Origin: a virus
Length of the DNA stretch: 21,661 bases
Direction: 5' to 3' (one strand)
Virus record (IMG/VR): IMGVR_UViG_3300030430_000612
Location: 1-21,661 of that record
Made by a program: the position numbers and the translations under genes. Below are positions 14,644-21,661 of this stretch, in pieces; positions within the stretch are counted from its first letter, which is position 1; every line of letters begins with the position of its first letter. A model generated the notes under the pieces. It was given only the letters and a program-made list of their open reading frames with translations, did no database searches and was not told where the DNA came from.

Positions 14644-15963
14644 TTATGAAGGATCAACTTCATTTGTGATTGCGAAGCTAACCGCATGACGTACGCCGAC
14701 ATCCAATTCAGTGTGCAGTACCATTTTGACTGTACCTGCTGATGATCCAGTAAATGGATCAACAAGTATAGATGGCGCTCCAAACTGTGCAATTATTAAT
14801 TGTGAGAAGTCACCAAAAATAAGCGCAGATGCATCTGTCCCGCCATCGCCCGGATTTAGGTTTGTTGGCACGTTAGATGTAAACGCCGCAGGATACCCAT
14901 ATAGGTTATTCCAAGGATCGTTAAGTATCATCACGCTGTCAGTTGAAGCAACTCTTGCTGTTGTCGCCATTGCAGCTTTGACTGCTGGATGTGACAAAAA
15001 GCCAGCAGCATTTTGATCGCGAATTCCGTTGTCCTCTTCAACTAATTTCGTTAGATCAACTACGTCATCCCATGTCAACGCTGCACGATCTGTACCAGAA
15101 GAGATATCTAAATCATTTACACCTGATGTGTTTAAGATACCTGTTGGCTGGCCTGATGACCCACTTCCTTGAATTGCATGAAACTCCATACGATCAGCAG
15201 CAGATGCCAATAGATCATTGCGGATAATTTGCTCAATCGCAGGAACGCTTTCAAGCATCAAAAGACGTGACATTGTTTGAGATGCACCCATAGTACGGGG
15301 TTGCAGCGTCACGCCGCCATCTGTAGGCGATCCATCCGAAACATCAGCCAATTCTTCAACAAATGCGGCACTTGCGCCTGTTGCTAACTTTGGCATCTTT
15401 ATCCGATTTGTTAGACCCGTCATATATGTTGCGCCCAATTCACCAAGAACGCTACGCGCACGAAGAGCTTCAATGAACATATCCGCTCTATGTACCGTTG
15501 GAACAAAATCATCAAAAACAACTTCGGAACTTGACCCGCCTGTAGCTGCTGTTGCAAGTGGCGCTCGTTGACCCCATGCAAAATCTGGCACATAGACCCC
15601 TTCAGCTTCACGCCCGATACGGTGCGCAATCTCATCATTGAGTTCGCGCTCGTAACCAGCATTTCTCCAATTTTGTGTGATTTGAGCTTGAACCATACGA
15701 CCAAGAGAATATTCACGCTTCTCTTTCACTGGTACGTCAATTGCTGATGGAGAAACATCTAACGGCTTGTCTGTAATAGCGTTAAGAAGTTCACCACGAA
15801 ACTCATCAACTGATGTTCCCTTAGCGATTGCTTCGTTTGCAAGGTCGCGCTTGTTGTGCTTGGCCCCAAGTGCCAAGATTTCGGCATCATTCTTACGTGC
15901 GGCACGAACTGCTTCAGCTTTTACCGCATCAAGATTGATGTCTGTTTTGACTTCATCTGTCAT
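14644..15963 (-). CDS. Nested product: stand-alone major capsid protein
   Basis: Met433 of the fused gene has AAAAGGAG ending eight bases before its ATG, one of the best ribosome sites in the window. It lies in the linker directly after the protease domain (GRSVPAEPKPSTSKGDVK). Starting here gives a 439-aa protein with a helical delta/scaffold segment (about 433-515) and the complete HK97-fold capsid, the normal size for a capsid precursor. A head needs hundreds of capsid copies but few proteases, so this internal start would supply the excess, like the C/Nu3 overlap of lambda. The nested start is inferred from sequence. Confidence 0.7.
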   Translation of the reverse strand: MTDEVKTDINLDAVKAEAVRAARKNDAEILALGAKHNKRDLANEAIAKGTSVDEFRGELLNAITDKPLDVSPSAIDVPVKEKREYSLGRMVQAQITQNWRNAGYERELNDEIAHRIGREAEGVYVPDFAWGQRAPLATAATGGSSSEVVFDDFVPTVHRADMFIEALRARSVLGELGATYMTGLTNRIKMPKLATGASAAFVEELADVSDGSPTDGGVTLQPRTMGASQTMSRLLMLESVPAIEQIIRNDLLASAADRMEFHAIQGSGSSGQPTGILNTSGVNDLDISSGTDRAALTWDDVVDLTKLVEEDNGIRDQNAAGFLSHPAVKAAMATTARVASTDSVMILNDPWNNLYGYPAAFTSNVPTNLNPGDGGTDASALIFGDFSQLIIAQFGAPSILVDPFTGSSAGTVKMVLHTELDVGVRHAVSFAITNEVDPS

Positions 15964-16620
15964 TTTAACATCTCCTTTTGATGTTGAGGGTTTAGGTTCT
16001 GCTGGAACTGATCGCCCAACACCAACAAGATTTGACCTATCTGCTGGCACTGAAACTATCGAAACTTCCATAGGTGTGGTTTTGATCCTGTAGTAGTTTT
16101 CTGGATCGTCATCACGTTCAATTCGACCATCAATCCGATAGCCTACACTGATGTTTGCTCTGATGCCATCAGTCACATCATTGAACACTTCTGAGGCAAG
16201 CGCACTTTTTCCAAACCGCACCTTTGCACGAAGACGCCGTGCATTCTCATCAAGTTCAACTCCTTCGACAACGCCTATCTGCTTAGTCATATCGTGATCT
16301 AAAAGCAAAGGCGCTCTCCCACTATTCAAAAATCTTAAATCCATGCTGTCGGGCGAGTGATCCATGACTTCAAGTCCAAAATCTCTCTCAACAGGTTCTT
16401 CAGAAGATACGCCCACCATTACACGTCTGTTCTTCTCATCAATAGACTTATCGTCATCCATATAATGACCACGCACAGACATATCTTCGCGGTTAAAGCG
16501 TTCTTCTTGCTCTTCTTCTTCATCATGGATTTTAGCATACGTAATCACATAAGTGTCATCTGTTTCTTGGATGTCCACAATGTGACGCTCCTCCATTTCT
16601 TCAAATAGATCGTCTGTCAT
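14644..16620 (-). CDS. Nested product: protease-capsid from an internal start
   Basis: Met214 of the fused head gene is preceded by GAGAGG with a seven-base spacer to the ATG, as good as sites before accepted genes here. Starting at 16620 would make a 658-aa protein, MTDDLFEEMEERHIVDIQET onwards, lacking both N-terminal domains and keeping protease and capsid. The border falls in the linker right after the DUF5824-like domain (about residue 205). Translation from this site is inferred, not shown. Confidence 0.5.
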   Translation of the reverse strand: MTDDLFEEMEERHIVDIQETDDTYVITYAKIHDEEEEQEERFNREDMSVRGHYMDDDKSIDEKNRRVMVGVSSEEPVERDFGLEVMDHSPDSMDLRFLNSGRAPLLLDHDMTKQIGVVEGVELDENARRLRAKVRFGKSALASEVFNDVTDGIRANISVGYRIDGRIERDDDPENYYRIKTTPMEVSIVSVPADRSNLVGVGRSVPAEPKPSTSKGDVKMTDEVKTDINLDAVKAEAVRAARKNDAEILALGAKHNKRDLANEAIAKGTSVDEFRGELLNAITDKPLDVSPSAIDVPVKEKREYSLGRMVQAQITQNWRNAGYERELNDEIAHRIGREAEGVYVPDFAWGQRAPLATAATGGSSSEVVFDDFVPTVHRADMFIEALRARSVLGELGATYMTGLTNRIKMPKLATGASAAFVEELADVSDGSPTDGGVTLQPRTMGASQTMSRLLMLESVPAIEQIIRNDLLASAADRMEFHAIQGSGSSGQPTGILNTSGVNDLDISSGTDRAALTWDDVVDLTKLVEEDNGIRDQNAAGFLSHPAVKAAMATTARVASTDSVMILNDPWNNLYGYPAAFTSNVPTNLNPGDGGTDASALIFGDFSQLIIAQFGAPSILVDPFTGSSAGTVKMVLHTELDVGVRHAVSFAITNEVDPS

Positions 16621-17259
16621 ATCTTCACCTCTCTTAGATGACATTGGGTGGCCCTTTGGTAAAAGGTCAGTATCGTGCTTTCCACTACGGAACTTTCCAT
16701 TGCGGAGAGCATACAAATATGAGTTTACCCTTGCAAATGCCCATTGCTCTGGACTCTTGACGCTTGGTCTTACGCTCTGAGGGTTGGTCTTGTATGCGCC
16801 TACACCGCGATTAAACACCGCCGATAAAGTTCTAAGGTTAGTGCGTTTACTAGCTACATTTCCTACTTTTTTATTATGATCGTCGGCTTTTTTCTGTAAA
16901 CCCTTACGCACCGCTCCAGTTATAGCTCTTAAACCACGCTCTTCTTTTTCTAATCTATCTCTAATAATTTTTGACCATCTAAAACCAGCGTCACCGCCCC
17001 ACAAAGACCATGCAATACGTCCGTTAGATGGATAACCATCCTCGCCAACTTCAAAACCTTCTGCTTTCTTATCAACTTCATGGCGACTGAAAAAAGAAAA
17101 CATACGCTTTACCGTATCCTCAGAAAGCTCTTTATCGTTCACAATGTCTCTAGCTCTAGCAATGCCAACAGCAGTGCCACCACGCCCAAACTCTCGCCGC
17201 CATTCTAAACCACGCTCCGCTTCGGCTTTCATTCCTGCTGTTGGTTTATATGTCGCCAT
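14644..17259 (-). CDS. Fused head protein: N-terminal domains, prohead protease and major capsid
   Basis: This 871-aa chain has four parts. Residues 1-100 (RGLEWRREFGRGGTAVGIAR, FFSRHEVDKKAEGF, GRIAWSLWGGDAG) are a domain often attached to phage head proteins. Residues about 135-205 resemble DUF5824 (VFNRGVGAYKTNPQSVRPSV, SPEQWAFARVNSYL). Residues about 278-425 are an HK97-type S78 prohead protease with LLLDHD (His322) and ISVGYR (Ser371) as likely catalytic residues. Residues about 433-515 look like a helical delta/scaffold region, and 516-871 are an HK97-fold capsid (MPKLATGASAAFVEE, GVTLQPRTMGASQTMSRLLM, GSGSSGQPTGIL). Protease-capsid fusions are known. The two extra N-terminal domains and internal starts at 16620 and 15963 are the notable points. 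It overlaps the portal gene by 14 bases; GAGG lies six bases before the ATG. Confidence 0.85.
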   Translation of the reverse strand: MATYKPTAGMKAEAERGLEWRREFGRGGTAVGIARARDIVNDKELSEDTVKRMFSFFSRHEVDKKAEGFEVGEDGYPSNGRIAWSLWGGDAGFRWSKIIRDRLEKEERGLRAITGAVRKGLQKKADDHNKKVGNVASKRTNLRTLSAVFNRGVGAYKTNPQSVRPSVKSPEQWAFARVNSYLYALRNGKFRSGKHDTDLLPKGHPMSSKRGEDMTDDLFEEMEERHIVDIQETDDTYVITYAKIHDEEEEQEERFNREDMSVRGHYMDDDKSIDEKNRRVMVGVSSEEPVERDFGLEVMDHSPDSMDLRFLNSGRAPLLLDHDMTKQIGVVEGVELDENARRLRAKVRFGKSALASEVFNDVTDGIRANISVGYRIDGRIERDDDPENYYRIKTTPMEVSIVSVPADRSNLVGVGRSVPAEPKPSTSKGDVKMTDEVKTDINLDAVKAEAVRAARKNDAEILALGAKHNKRDLANEAIAKGTSVDEFRGELLNAITDKPLDVSPSAIDVPVKEKREYSLGRMVQAQITQNWRNAGYERELNDEIAHRIGREAEGVYVPDFAWGQRAPLATAATGGSSSEVVFDDFVPTVHRADMFIEALRARSVLGELGATYMTGLTNRIKMPKLATGASAAFVEELADVSDGSPTDGGVTLQPRTMGASQTMSRLLMLESVPAIEQIIRNDLLASAADRMEFHAIQGSGSSGQPTGILNTSGVNDLDISSGTDRAALTWDDVVDLTKLVEEDNGIRDQNAAGFLSHPAVKAAMATTARVASTDSVMILNDPWNNLYGYPAAFTSNVPTNLNPGDGGTDASALIFGDFSQLIIAQFGAPSILVDPFTGSSAGTVKMVLHTELDVGVRHAVSFAITNEVDPS
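15972..15979 (-). promoter_or_regulatory. Internal Shine-Dalgarno for the capsid start
   Basis: AAAAGGAG in the coding strand, eight bases before the in-frame ATG at 15963, placed at the protease/capsid border of the fused head gene. It decides the start of the stand-alone capsid form. Confidence 0.75.
16628..16634 (-). promoter_or_regulatory. Internal Shine-Dalgarno for the protease-capsid start
   Basis: AGAGAGG in the coding strand with GAGG ending seven bases before the in-frame ATG at 16620, in the linker between the DUF5824-like and protease domains of the fused head gene. Confidence 0.55.
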
Positions 17260-18736
17260 CTGAGACCTCTGGTTCTGCTGGTGACTTCATGCCAAATGGT
17301 TCAAAAGCCATAGATAGTCCGTATCTTTCAGCCATCTCTTTATCAGATCGAATTTGACTAAACAGCTCTTCAACGTCGCGCCCATAGTTCGCCGCGATGT
17401 CGTTCATACTTACTATTCCGTTAGAAAGCGCTGTGACATGAGCGTTAATCTCTCTTTGTGGATCAACCCAAGCAAAACCGCGCCCTCTGAAGTGTAGATT
17501 GTCAGAAAACTTGTCTAGTTTTGTGATTGGAATAGGGATATCACCAAATGAAAGGGCAGATTTTAGCCAAGTTCTGAAAACAGGTTCGCAAAAATGCTGT
17601 ATAATGAAAGATTGCAAAGTTTTATAGTGATCTCGCTCTTCAATCGTTCCCTGCCTAATAGAAGAATAAGAAACACCCTTCAAATCGTTTGATAGGCTCG
17701 TGTAACTCACGTTAAGGCCCGACGCTATACCGCGCAAGACCGCTTCCTCAAAATCCGCAAAGGCTGATGTTGGGTGCGCTGGGTCTATCATTTTAAAGTC
17801 ATGCCCAGAAGGTAACTGATAAACGGACGCTGGGGCCATATCAATTACTGGTACATCATCTTCAGTCATACTGTCACCGGCAAATTCATCACCGTCTGGA
17901 GTTGTAATGATACCAAACTTTGCAGCCGCCGCTCTAGCTGCAATCAACTCAGCCTCTCGATATCCATGCAGCATTTTAAGGGATGCAATAGCAGGCGCCA
18001 TAAAAGGTTCGCCGCGCGTCTGAAATGTGCGCTGTGAAATAAAGAGATGCAGCATTTCATCTGCTGATATGCGTTGATGTTTCCTTGAGCTTCTATTTGT
18101 GAAGTTAAAGCTGTCATTTGGATGACTGGTCAGAACATAATAAGCCACTGGTTTCTGGTATTGATCGACTTCAACGCCCATACGAATTTCATTGCCATTG
18201 TCGGCACGTCCATTTTTATCGTGGTCAATTAAATCAGCTTCAAGAAACTGAATATTAAAGCCATCTCTAAAGTTTCCGGTCATATACTTTACAAAAACCT
18301 CGCCATCTCTGGCAAGCGTTTCAGCAACAAATCTTTGACAGTCTAGCCACGACATACGCCCTGTCACTTCGGGATTGCCACACCTTCCCCAAACCTTAAA
18401 CGCATTTTCTAAAATAGCATTACCAGCAGCATCCAAACCACCGTCGGAGTTAGTGGCTCTTACTTGTACAGTAAAACCTTTTTCGCCAACAACATTTGTA
18501 CGGATGAGATTTAGAAACCGCTTTGCGTATTCGTTATCTCTAGCAAGCTCCCTACTTCTATTTCTTAAAATAGGTAAGTCTAACTTTAATTCGCTATCTG
18601 CTGAGAAGCTAGAACCGACAAAATCGGCAAATAATCTGCCTTGATTTGCACCCGCGTAACTTCTGCGCCTCCGTCTCCGCACAGGTGTTACTGTTGATGT
18701 CACTTGATCGCGCCTAAAAATATCGAATAAACCCAT
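17246..18736 (-). CDS. Portal protein (lambda gpB family)
   Basis: The 496-aa product matches the lambda-type portal family in length and motifs. It has an Arg-rich N-terminus (VRRRRRRSYAGANQGRLFAD), LRNRSRELARDNEYAKRFLN, VVGEKGF and LARDGEVFVKYM. Further on are ISADEMLHLFISQRTFQTRG, the stem-region YTSLSNDLKGVSYSSIRQGT and the late FRGRGFAWVDPQREINAHVT. It forms the dodecameric ring at the capsid vertex through which terminase pumps DNA. The ATG shares a base with the previous stop (TAATG) and has GAGG eight bases upstream. Its C-terminus overlaps the fused head gene by 14 bases. Confidence 0.9.
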   Translation of the reverse strand: MGLFDIFRRDQVTSTVTPVRRRRRRSYAGANQGRLFADFVGSSFSADSELKLDLPILRNRSRELARDNEYAKRFLNLIRTNVVGEKGFTVQVRATNSDGGLDAAGNAILENAFKVWGRCGNPEVTGRMSWLDCQRFVAETLARDGEVFVKYMTGNFRDGFNIQFLEADLIDHDKNGRADNGNEIRMGVEVDQYQKPVAYYVLTSHPNDSFNFTNRSSRKHQRISADEMLHLFISQRTFQTRGEPFMAPAIASLKMLHGYREAELIAARAAAAKFGIITTPDGDEFAGDSMTEDDVPVIDMAPASVYQLPSGHDFKMIDPAHPTSAFADFEEAVLRGIASGLNVSYTSLSNDLKGVSYSSIRQGTIEERDHYKTLQSFIIQHFCEPVFRTWLKSALSFGDIPIPITKLDKFSDNLHFRGRGFAWVDPQREINAHVTALSNGIVSMNDIAANYGRDVEELFSQIRSDKEMAERYGLSMAFEPFGMKSPAEPEVSDGDI

Positions 18737-19320
18737 TAGATAAACCTCATAAGAGGACTGGAGGAGGTTTTGCGCCCATTCTTGATGTCACGCTTTCGCT
18801 GCTCTGTTTTTGCTTCACTCCGATAATAATCACGATGCGCTCTCAGTTCTTCTGGCGACATCTTTGTGATTGATCGACCTGCAATAGAATAGGAACTAAG
18901 ATCACCGTCTGCTCTGTTTTCCATCACCGCTTCGATCTTATCTAGCATTAATTCTGCGTGGCTTCGTGGGTCAGCAATCTCATCAAGATCGCCTATAATT
19001 TTAAGCTCACCAGTTTCAACAACTCTACGAGCGCTGTCACTGTTTCGCAGCATTTCAAGCTGATAACGATAAATGCCAGGCGTGTAGGTTTGAGTGGTGT
19101 TTACGCCCAGCGTAAAAAGATAATCATCATCACTTGCGCTTGCCGTTGCGAAGATTTCTGTATTTGTCGAGTTCAGGGATTTCGCAACAAACCTGAGCGT
19201 ATGAGTTGAGTTATCGTAATCTGTGCCAAGTGTCGTATTTTTGAACAACACAAAGTCACCAACAACTATTTCTTTCGGTACTTCTGTCGGTGCATTGGCG
19301 GCTTCAAACAAGTTAGCCAT
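18736..19320 (-). CDS. gpW-like head-tail connector candidate with extra N-terminal beta domain
   Basis: The 194-aa protein lies between large terminase and portal, exactly where lambda has gpW. Its C-terminal part (about residues 117-185) is helical with DPRSHAELMLDKIEAVMENR and SYSIAGRSITKMSPEELRAH followed by a basic helix and tail. This has the gpW-like order of helix, short beta turn (SI.GR.I), helix. The N-terminal 110 residues are beta-rich (IVVGDFVLFKNTTLGTDYDN, YTPGIYRYQLEMLRNSDSAR), like a small Ig-type domain, and absent from lambda gpW (68 aa). The ATG is coupled to the terminase stop (TAATG). The connector role is inferred from position and pattern; a neck or decoration protein is possible. 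Confidence 0.65.
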   Translation of the reverse strand: MANLFEAANAPTEVPKEIVVGDFVLFKNTTLGTDYDNSTHTLRFVAKSLNSTNTEIFATASASDDDYLFTLGVNTTQTYTPGIYRYQLEMLRNSDSARRVVETGELKIIGDLDEIADPRSHAELMLDKIEAVMENRADGDLSSYSIAGRSITKMSPEELRAHRDYYRSEAKTEQRKRDIKNGRKTSSSPLMRFI

Positions 19321-21167
19321 TATTTATATCCCAGAACAAAATTGTTATGACGCGCTATATTACCACGCCGCTTTGGTGGGTTTCGTTGTGATGATATCAT
19401 ATTTTGCGCCTGTTTAGCAAGATTATCAAGATTTAGACCCATTAATTGAAGTGCAGCTAGTGCATATACTCTACAATCAAGCGCCTCATTGCGCTGCCTC
19501 ACTTTGACCCACTCACGTCTTGGGCGGCCCTTGAAATATCGTGTGACCTTCTTTTCCGATGTCAACATTCTGAAATATTCCTCACTCCGCTCTATTGGGA
19601 AATGACAATATCCCGCTCCCTCCTCAGTGATTTTTAGCCTAGCAAATATAAGCTCTTTGGTCGTGTCTGTACCAACAGGAAAAAGATTTATCCGACCGAT
19701 ATTGTTCCTTGATGGCTTGCCAATGATCGGCTTGCCTTCTCCACCAACACCTTTAATAGCGAAAACCCGCTTGCCTGTGCGTTTTTTTACATAGTTATAA
19801 ACTTGCTGGGTGTAATGTCCCCCACTGTCAATGCAGCTTGTTCTGATTGTCATTTCACCACGCTTAGGATGCACAAATGTCTGACCCAAAACCTCATCAA
19901 GCAAAGACCAAAGCTCCGCACTTGATGGATCGCCATAAATTTCATCATAGGCAATCGACCAAGTTTCTTCACCCTTGCCAACACCAAGCACCTCATAAGC
20001 AAGTCGATCATCCTGTACGTCAACGCCAGCACATAAAACTAAAACGCCCTCTGGCACATTATCTTCATAATATTCTTTCCGCTCAAATAAATCGTATTCA
20101 TCTATCCGCTCACCTTCCTCTTCATAGCATTCGCCAAGAGTAGTATTCACCCAAGCTTTAAGGCGCATAGGATCACGCTTTGATTGTAAGAAATCAGTGA
20201 CAATATCTTCTAGTGGCGTCCAAGGTGAATATAATGCTGAGAGATGAAACCCTGCTGTTTTGCCATCACCTTCAGCCGTAGCTTTCCATTGACCATATCG
20301 GATTGCTTGAAACCTTTTTGCATCGCCCCACAAACTGCCACAATGTTCACAACAGTATTCTGCCGTTGAAGCTTTCCCATCTGTCCATTGGACATTTGAC
20401 CACTTCAAATTTTGACGCTCACCACAATCAGGACATGGCACAAAATACTTTCGTTGATCGCTATGCTCAAACGCACGTTCTATTCTGGATGCACCTTTTT
20501 CAGTTGGTGTGCTAACCATAATAATCTTACGGTTCCAAAAAGTAGCGGACCGTTTTCTTGCCAATGCAACAGGGTCGCCTTCCGTGCCAGCAGATATTGG
20601 GTATCTGTCAATTTCATCACAAAGAATAATCCGACATGGCCTAGAGGCTAGAGAAGAAGGGCTATTCGCACCGCAAGCAGTAACGTGACCACCCGCAAAA
20701 ACCTTGTGCAAAGTTGTATTACCGCTATCTCTGGTTCTGGGATTTGCTATCTTAGCCGATAAAACTGGCGTATCTCTAACTGCAGGAGCAAGTCTATCTT
20801 TGCTCCAAGTCTGGGCCATTTCCAAAGTCGGCTGAACAACTAGCATGGGAGCTGGGTCTTGATGTATATGAAATCCGACAACATTGTTAATCAATTCAGT
20901 CTTACCTATTTGTGCAGCAGTCATAAGCACAACGCTCTCAACTTTAGGATCACTCACAGCATCCATCATGCCTCGTTGATATTCTGCTCTCCGTGTTGAC
21001 CACTTACCAGCTTCAGCAGAACTCTCAGAAGAAAGTTGTCTGTAATTATCAGCCCATTCAGAAATAGTCAGTTTTGGCGGTGGGGCCATCACTGTCCGTA
21101 ACGTAGCTTCAAGCTGCCGTTTCAGTTTCGCCGCTTGACGCTTCTTTATTGTATCCGACCAGTTCAC
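19320..21167 (-). CDS. Terminase large subunit (GpA family)
   Basis: The 615-aa product has the GpA-type motor and nuclease. The N-terminus holds MAPPPKLTISEWADNYRQLS and SAEAGKWSTRRAEYQRGMMD, then a Walker A-like TAAQIGKTE (83-91, Lys89) and a Walker B IILCDEIDRYP (180-190, Asp184/Glu185). A zinc-type pair CPDCGE and CCEHCG (Cys245, 248, 272/273, 276) follows. The C-terminal nuclease has candidate acidic residues Asp383 (GVDVQDD), Asp447 (CIDSGG) and Asp564 (NEALDCRVYALAAL). It cuts concatemeric DNA and drives ATP-dependent packaging into the prohead. The start is GTG at 21167 with AGAGG six bases upstream, overlapping the small subunit gene by 59 bases. Confidence 0.95.
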   Translation of the reverse strand: MNWSDTIKKRQAAKLKRQLEATLRTVMAPPPKLTISEWADNYRQLSSESSAEAGKWSTRRAEYQRGMMDAVSDPKVESVVLMTAAQIGKTELINNVVGFHIHQDPAPMLVVQPTLEMAQTWSKDRLAPAVRDTPVLSAKIANPRTRDSGNTTLHKVFAGGHVTACGANSPSSLASRPCRIILCDEIDRYPISAGTEGDPVALARKRSATFWNRKIIMVSTPTEKGASRIERAFEHSDQRKYFVPCPDCGERQNLKWSNVQWTDGKASTAEYCCEHCGSLWGDAKRFQAIRYGQWKATAEGDGKTAGFHLSALYSPWTPLEDIVTDFLQSKRDPMRLKAWVNTTLGECYEEEGERIDEYDLFERKEYYEDNVPEGVLVLCAGVDVQDDRLAYEVLGVGKGEETWSIAYDEIYGDPSSAELWSLLDEVLGQTFVHPKRGEMTIRTSCIDSGGHYTQQVYNYVKKRTGKRVFAIKGVGGEGKPIIGKPSRNNIGRINLFPVGTDTTKELIFARLKITEEGAGYCHFPIERSEEYFRMLTSEKKVTRYFKGRPRREWVKVRQRNEALDCRVYALAALQLMGLNLDNLAKQAQNMISSQRNPPKRRGNIARHNNFVLGYK

Positions 21168-21588
21168 TTAAAGCCTCTAAAACTGCGCTTTCTATTATCT
21201 CTTGTACTTCTTTCACAGATGCCGCCGCATGAGCTTCAGCAGCGACCTTAGTAGGAGCCGCTAGTAATTTCGTCTTACACTTTCCAAGCTGACTTTCAAA
21301 CTGTTTGACAATATGTTCAATGTAGACCAAATCACCACGCTCTATTGCGTTTTCCATTTCCTTAGCGTCGGCTTGCTCTTTTGCTAATCTTGCTCTTTCT
21401 GCTCCAAGTTCAAGATTGTTGTTATTATTTCCAGCAATATTTCTGATATGCCTTAAATATTGTAATCTCACCGCATCAACGTCATACTTTCCACGATCTT
21501 GTCTATCAATCACATCATGCTTTATTAGCCTTGAAAGTACGGATTTATCAATTGCTAGGTGCTTTGCGCAATCATCAAGACTAGCCAT
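21109..21588 (-). CDS. Terminase small subunit (Nu1-like)
   Basis: The 159-aa product has an N-terminal winged-helix or HTH region (MASLDDCAKHLAIDKSVLSR, KYDVDAVRLQYLRHIR), a Asn-rich linker, and a long charged helix (AERARLAKEQADAKEMENAI) ending AALKEVQ-type helices. This matches lambda Nu1-type small terminases that bind the packaging site and regulate the large subunit. I prefer the ATG at 21588, with AAGGG eight bases upstream; the ATG at 21609 (166 aa) also has AAGGG, but only three bases away. The ERARLAKEQAD segment and the adjacent terA-like gene support the call. Confidence 0.8.
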   Translation of the reverse strand: MASLDDCAKHLAIDKSVLSRLIKHDVIDRQDRGKYDVDAVRLQYLRHIRNIAGNNNNNLELGAERARLAKEQADAKEMENAIERGDLVYIEHIVKQFESQLGKCKTKLLAAPTKVAAEAHAAASVKEVQEIIESAVLEALSELVGYNKEASSGETETAA

Positions 21589-21609
21589 CCAACATACCCT
21601 TCTTGGCAT

Positions 21610-21653
21610 TGACCCTTAATATTATTTCTGTCGCTGGAAAAAAATCAGGGTCA
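21610..21653. repeat. Seven-base inverted repeat upstream of the terminase genes
   Basis: TGACCCT (21610-21616) and AGGGTCA (21647-21653) face each other 30 bases apart, flanking an A/T-rich stretch with a seven-base A-tract. It lies immediately before the small-terminase start, where cos or pac sites and leader elements are often found. With so little upstream sequence I cannot assign a role, and chance is possible. Confidence 0.3.
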
Positions 21654-21661
21654 GAATTACC

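Noticed and set aside
15420-15716. A 98-codon minus-strand frame inside the capsid region, and a similar one at 2786-3085 inside the fibre.
   Set aside because: Both are out-of-frame shadows of long, well-supported genes, with no Shine-Dalgarno and no recognisable sequence.
1-21661. tRNA genes, CRISPR arrays, IS elements, integrase or repressor genes.
   Set aside because: None seen by reading both strands; the repeats found are confined to the fibre gene and do not have the regular spacing of a CRISPR array.

Overview
The window is one contiguous late (structural) region of a tailed phage or prophage. Every gene I accept lies on the minus strand, so transcription runs from position 21661 towards 1. 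Gene order and family signatures are those of a lambda-like siphovirus: GpA-type terminase, lambda-type portal, HK97-fold capsid, and a tail module with a tape measure and a gpG/gpGT frameshift pair. The moderately AT-rich sequence, the tail-fibre and accessory proteins (a fibre N-terminus MSQHDMDIANQAAADLRADL, a DUF6447-like protein, an EF-hand membrane protein) and the repeat-rich fibre match my recollection of marine, mainly alphaproteobacterial, virus genomes. The host cannot be fixed from the sequence. No integrase, tRNA, IS element or CRISPR array is visible.

Layout in transcription order. Packaging and head (21588-14100): small terminase, large terminase, a gpW-like connector candidate, portal, one 871-codon head gene, a 64-aa protein and an FII-like head-tail joining protein. 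The head gene joins an N-terminal phage domain, a DUF5824-like domain, an HK97-type prohead protease and an HK97-fold major capsid protein. Tail (14100-6728): gpU-like tail terminator, tail tube, gpG/gpGT chaperones made through an A AAA AAC slippery site, a short tape measure (465 aa), two distal-tail proteins, an NlpC/P60-like protein, and a J-like hub split into two genes. Fibre (6728-1917): a fibre-base protein, a 1271-aa repeat fibre and a 104-aa accessory protein. Lysis or membrane module (1895-1): six small genes, at least four encoding predicted membrane proteins, including a 3TM-holin-like protein and an EF-hand two-TM protein, then the first 19 codons of a gene cut by the window edge.

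Nearly every junction is TAATG, TGATG, TAGTG or ATGA, so the genes are translationally coupled and I see no internal promoter. The only noncoding gap longer than 50 bases lies directly after the capsid gene and holds a ten-pair hairpin with a GAAA loop.

The most interesting observations are: (1) the fused head gene has two well-placed internal Shine-Dalgarno/ATG pairs, in frame, exactly at domain borders, predicting nested 871-, 658- and 439-aa products; (2) a complete programmed -1 frameshift cassette for gpGT; (3) a 54-codon GTG-start Cys-containing gene that is easy to miss; (4) a holin-like protein carrying a canonical EF-hand loop; (5) a J-type hub split by an ATGA overlap.
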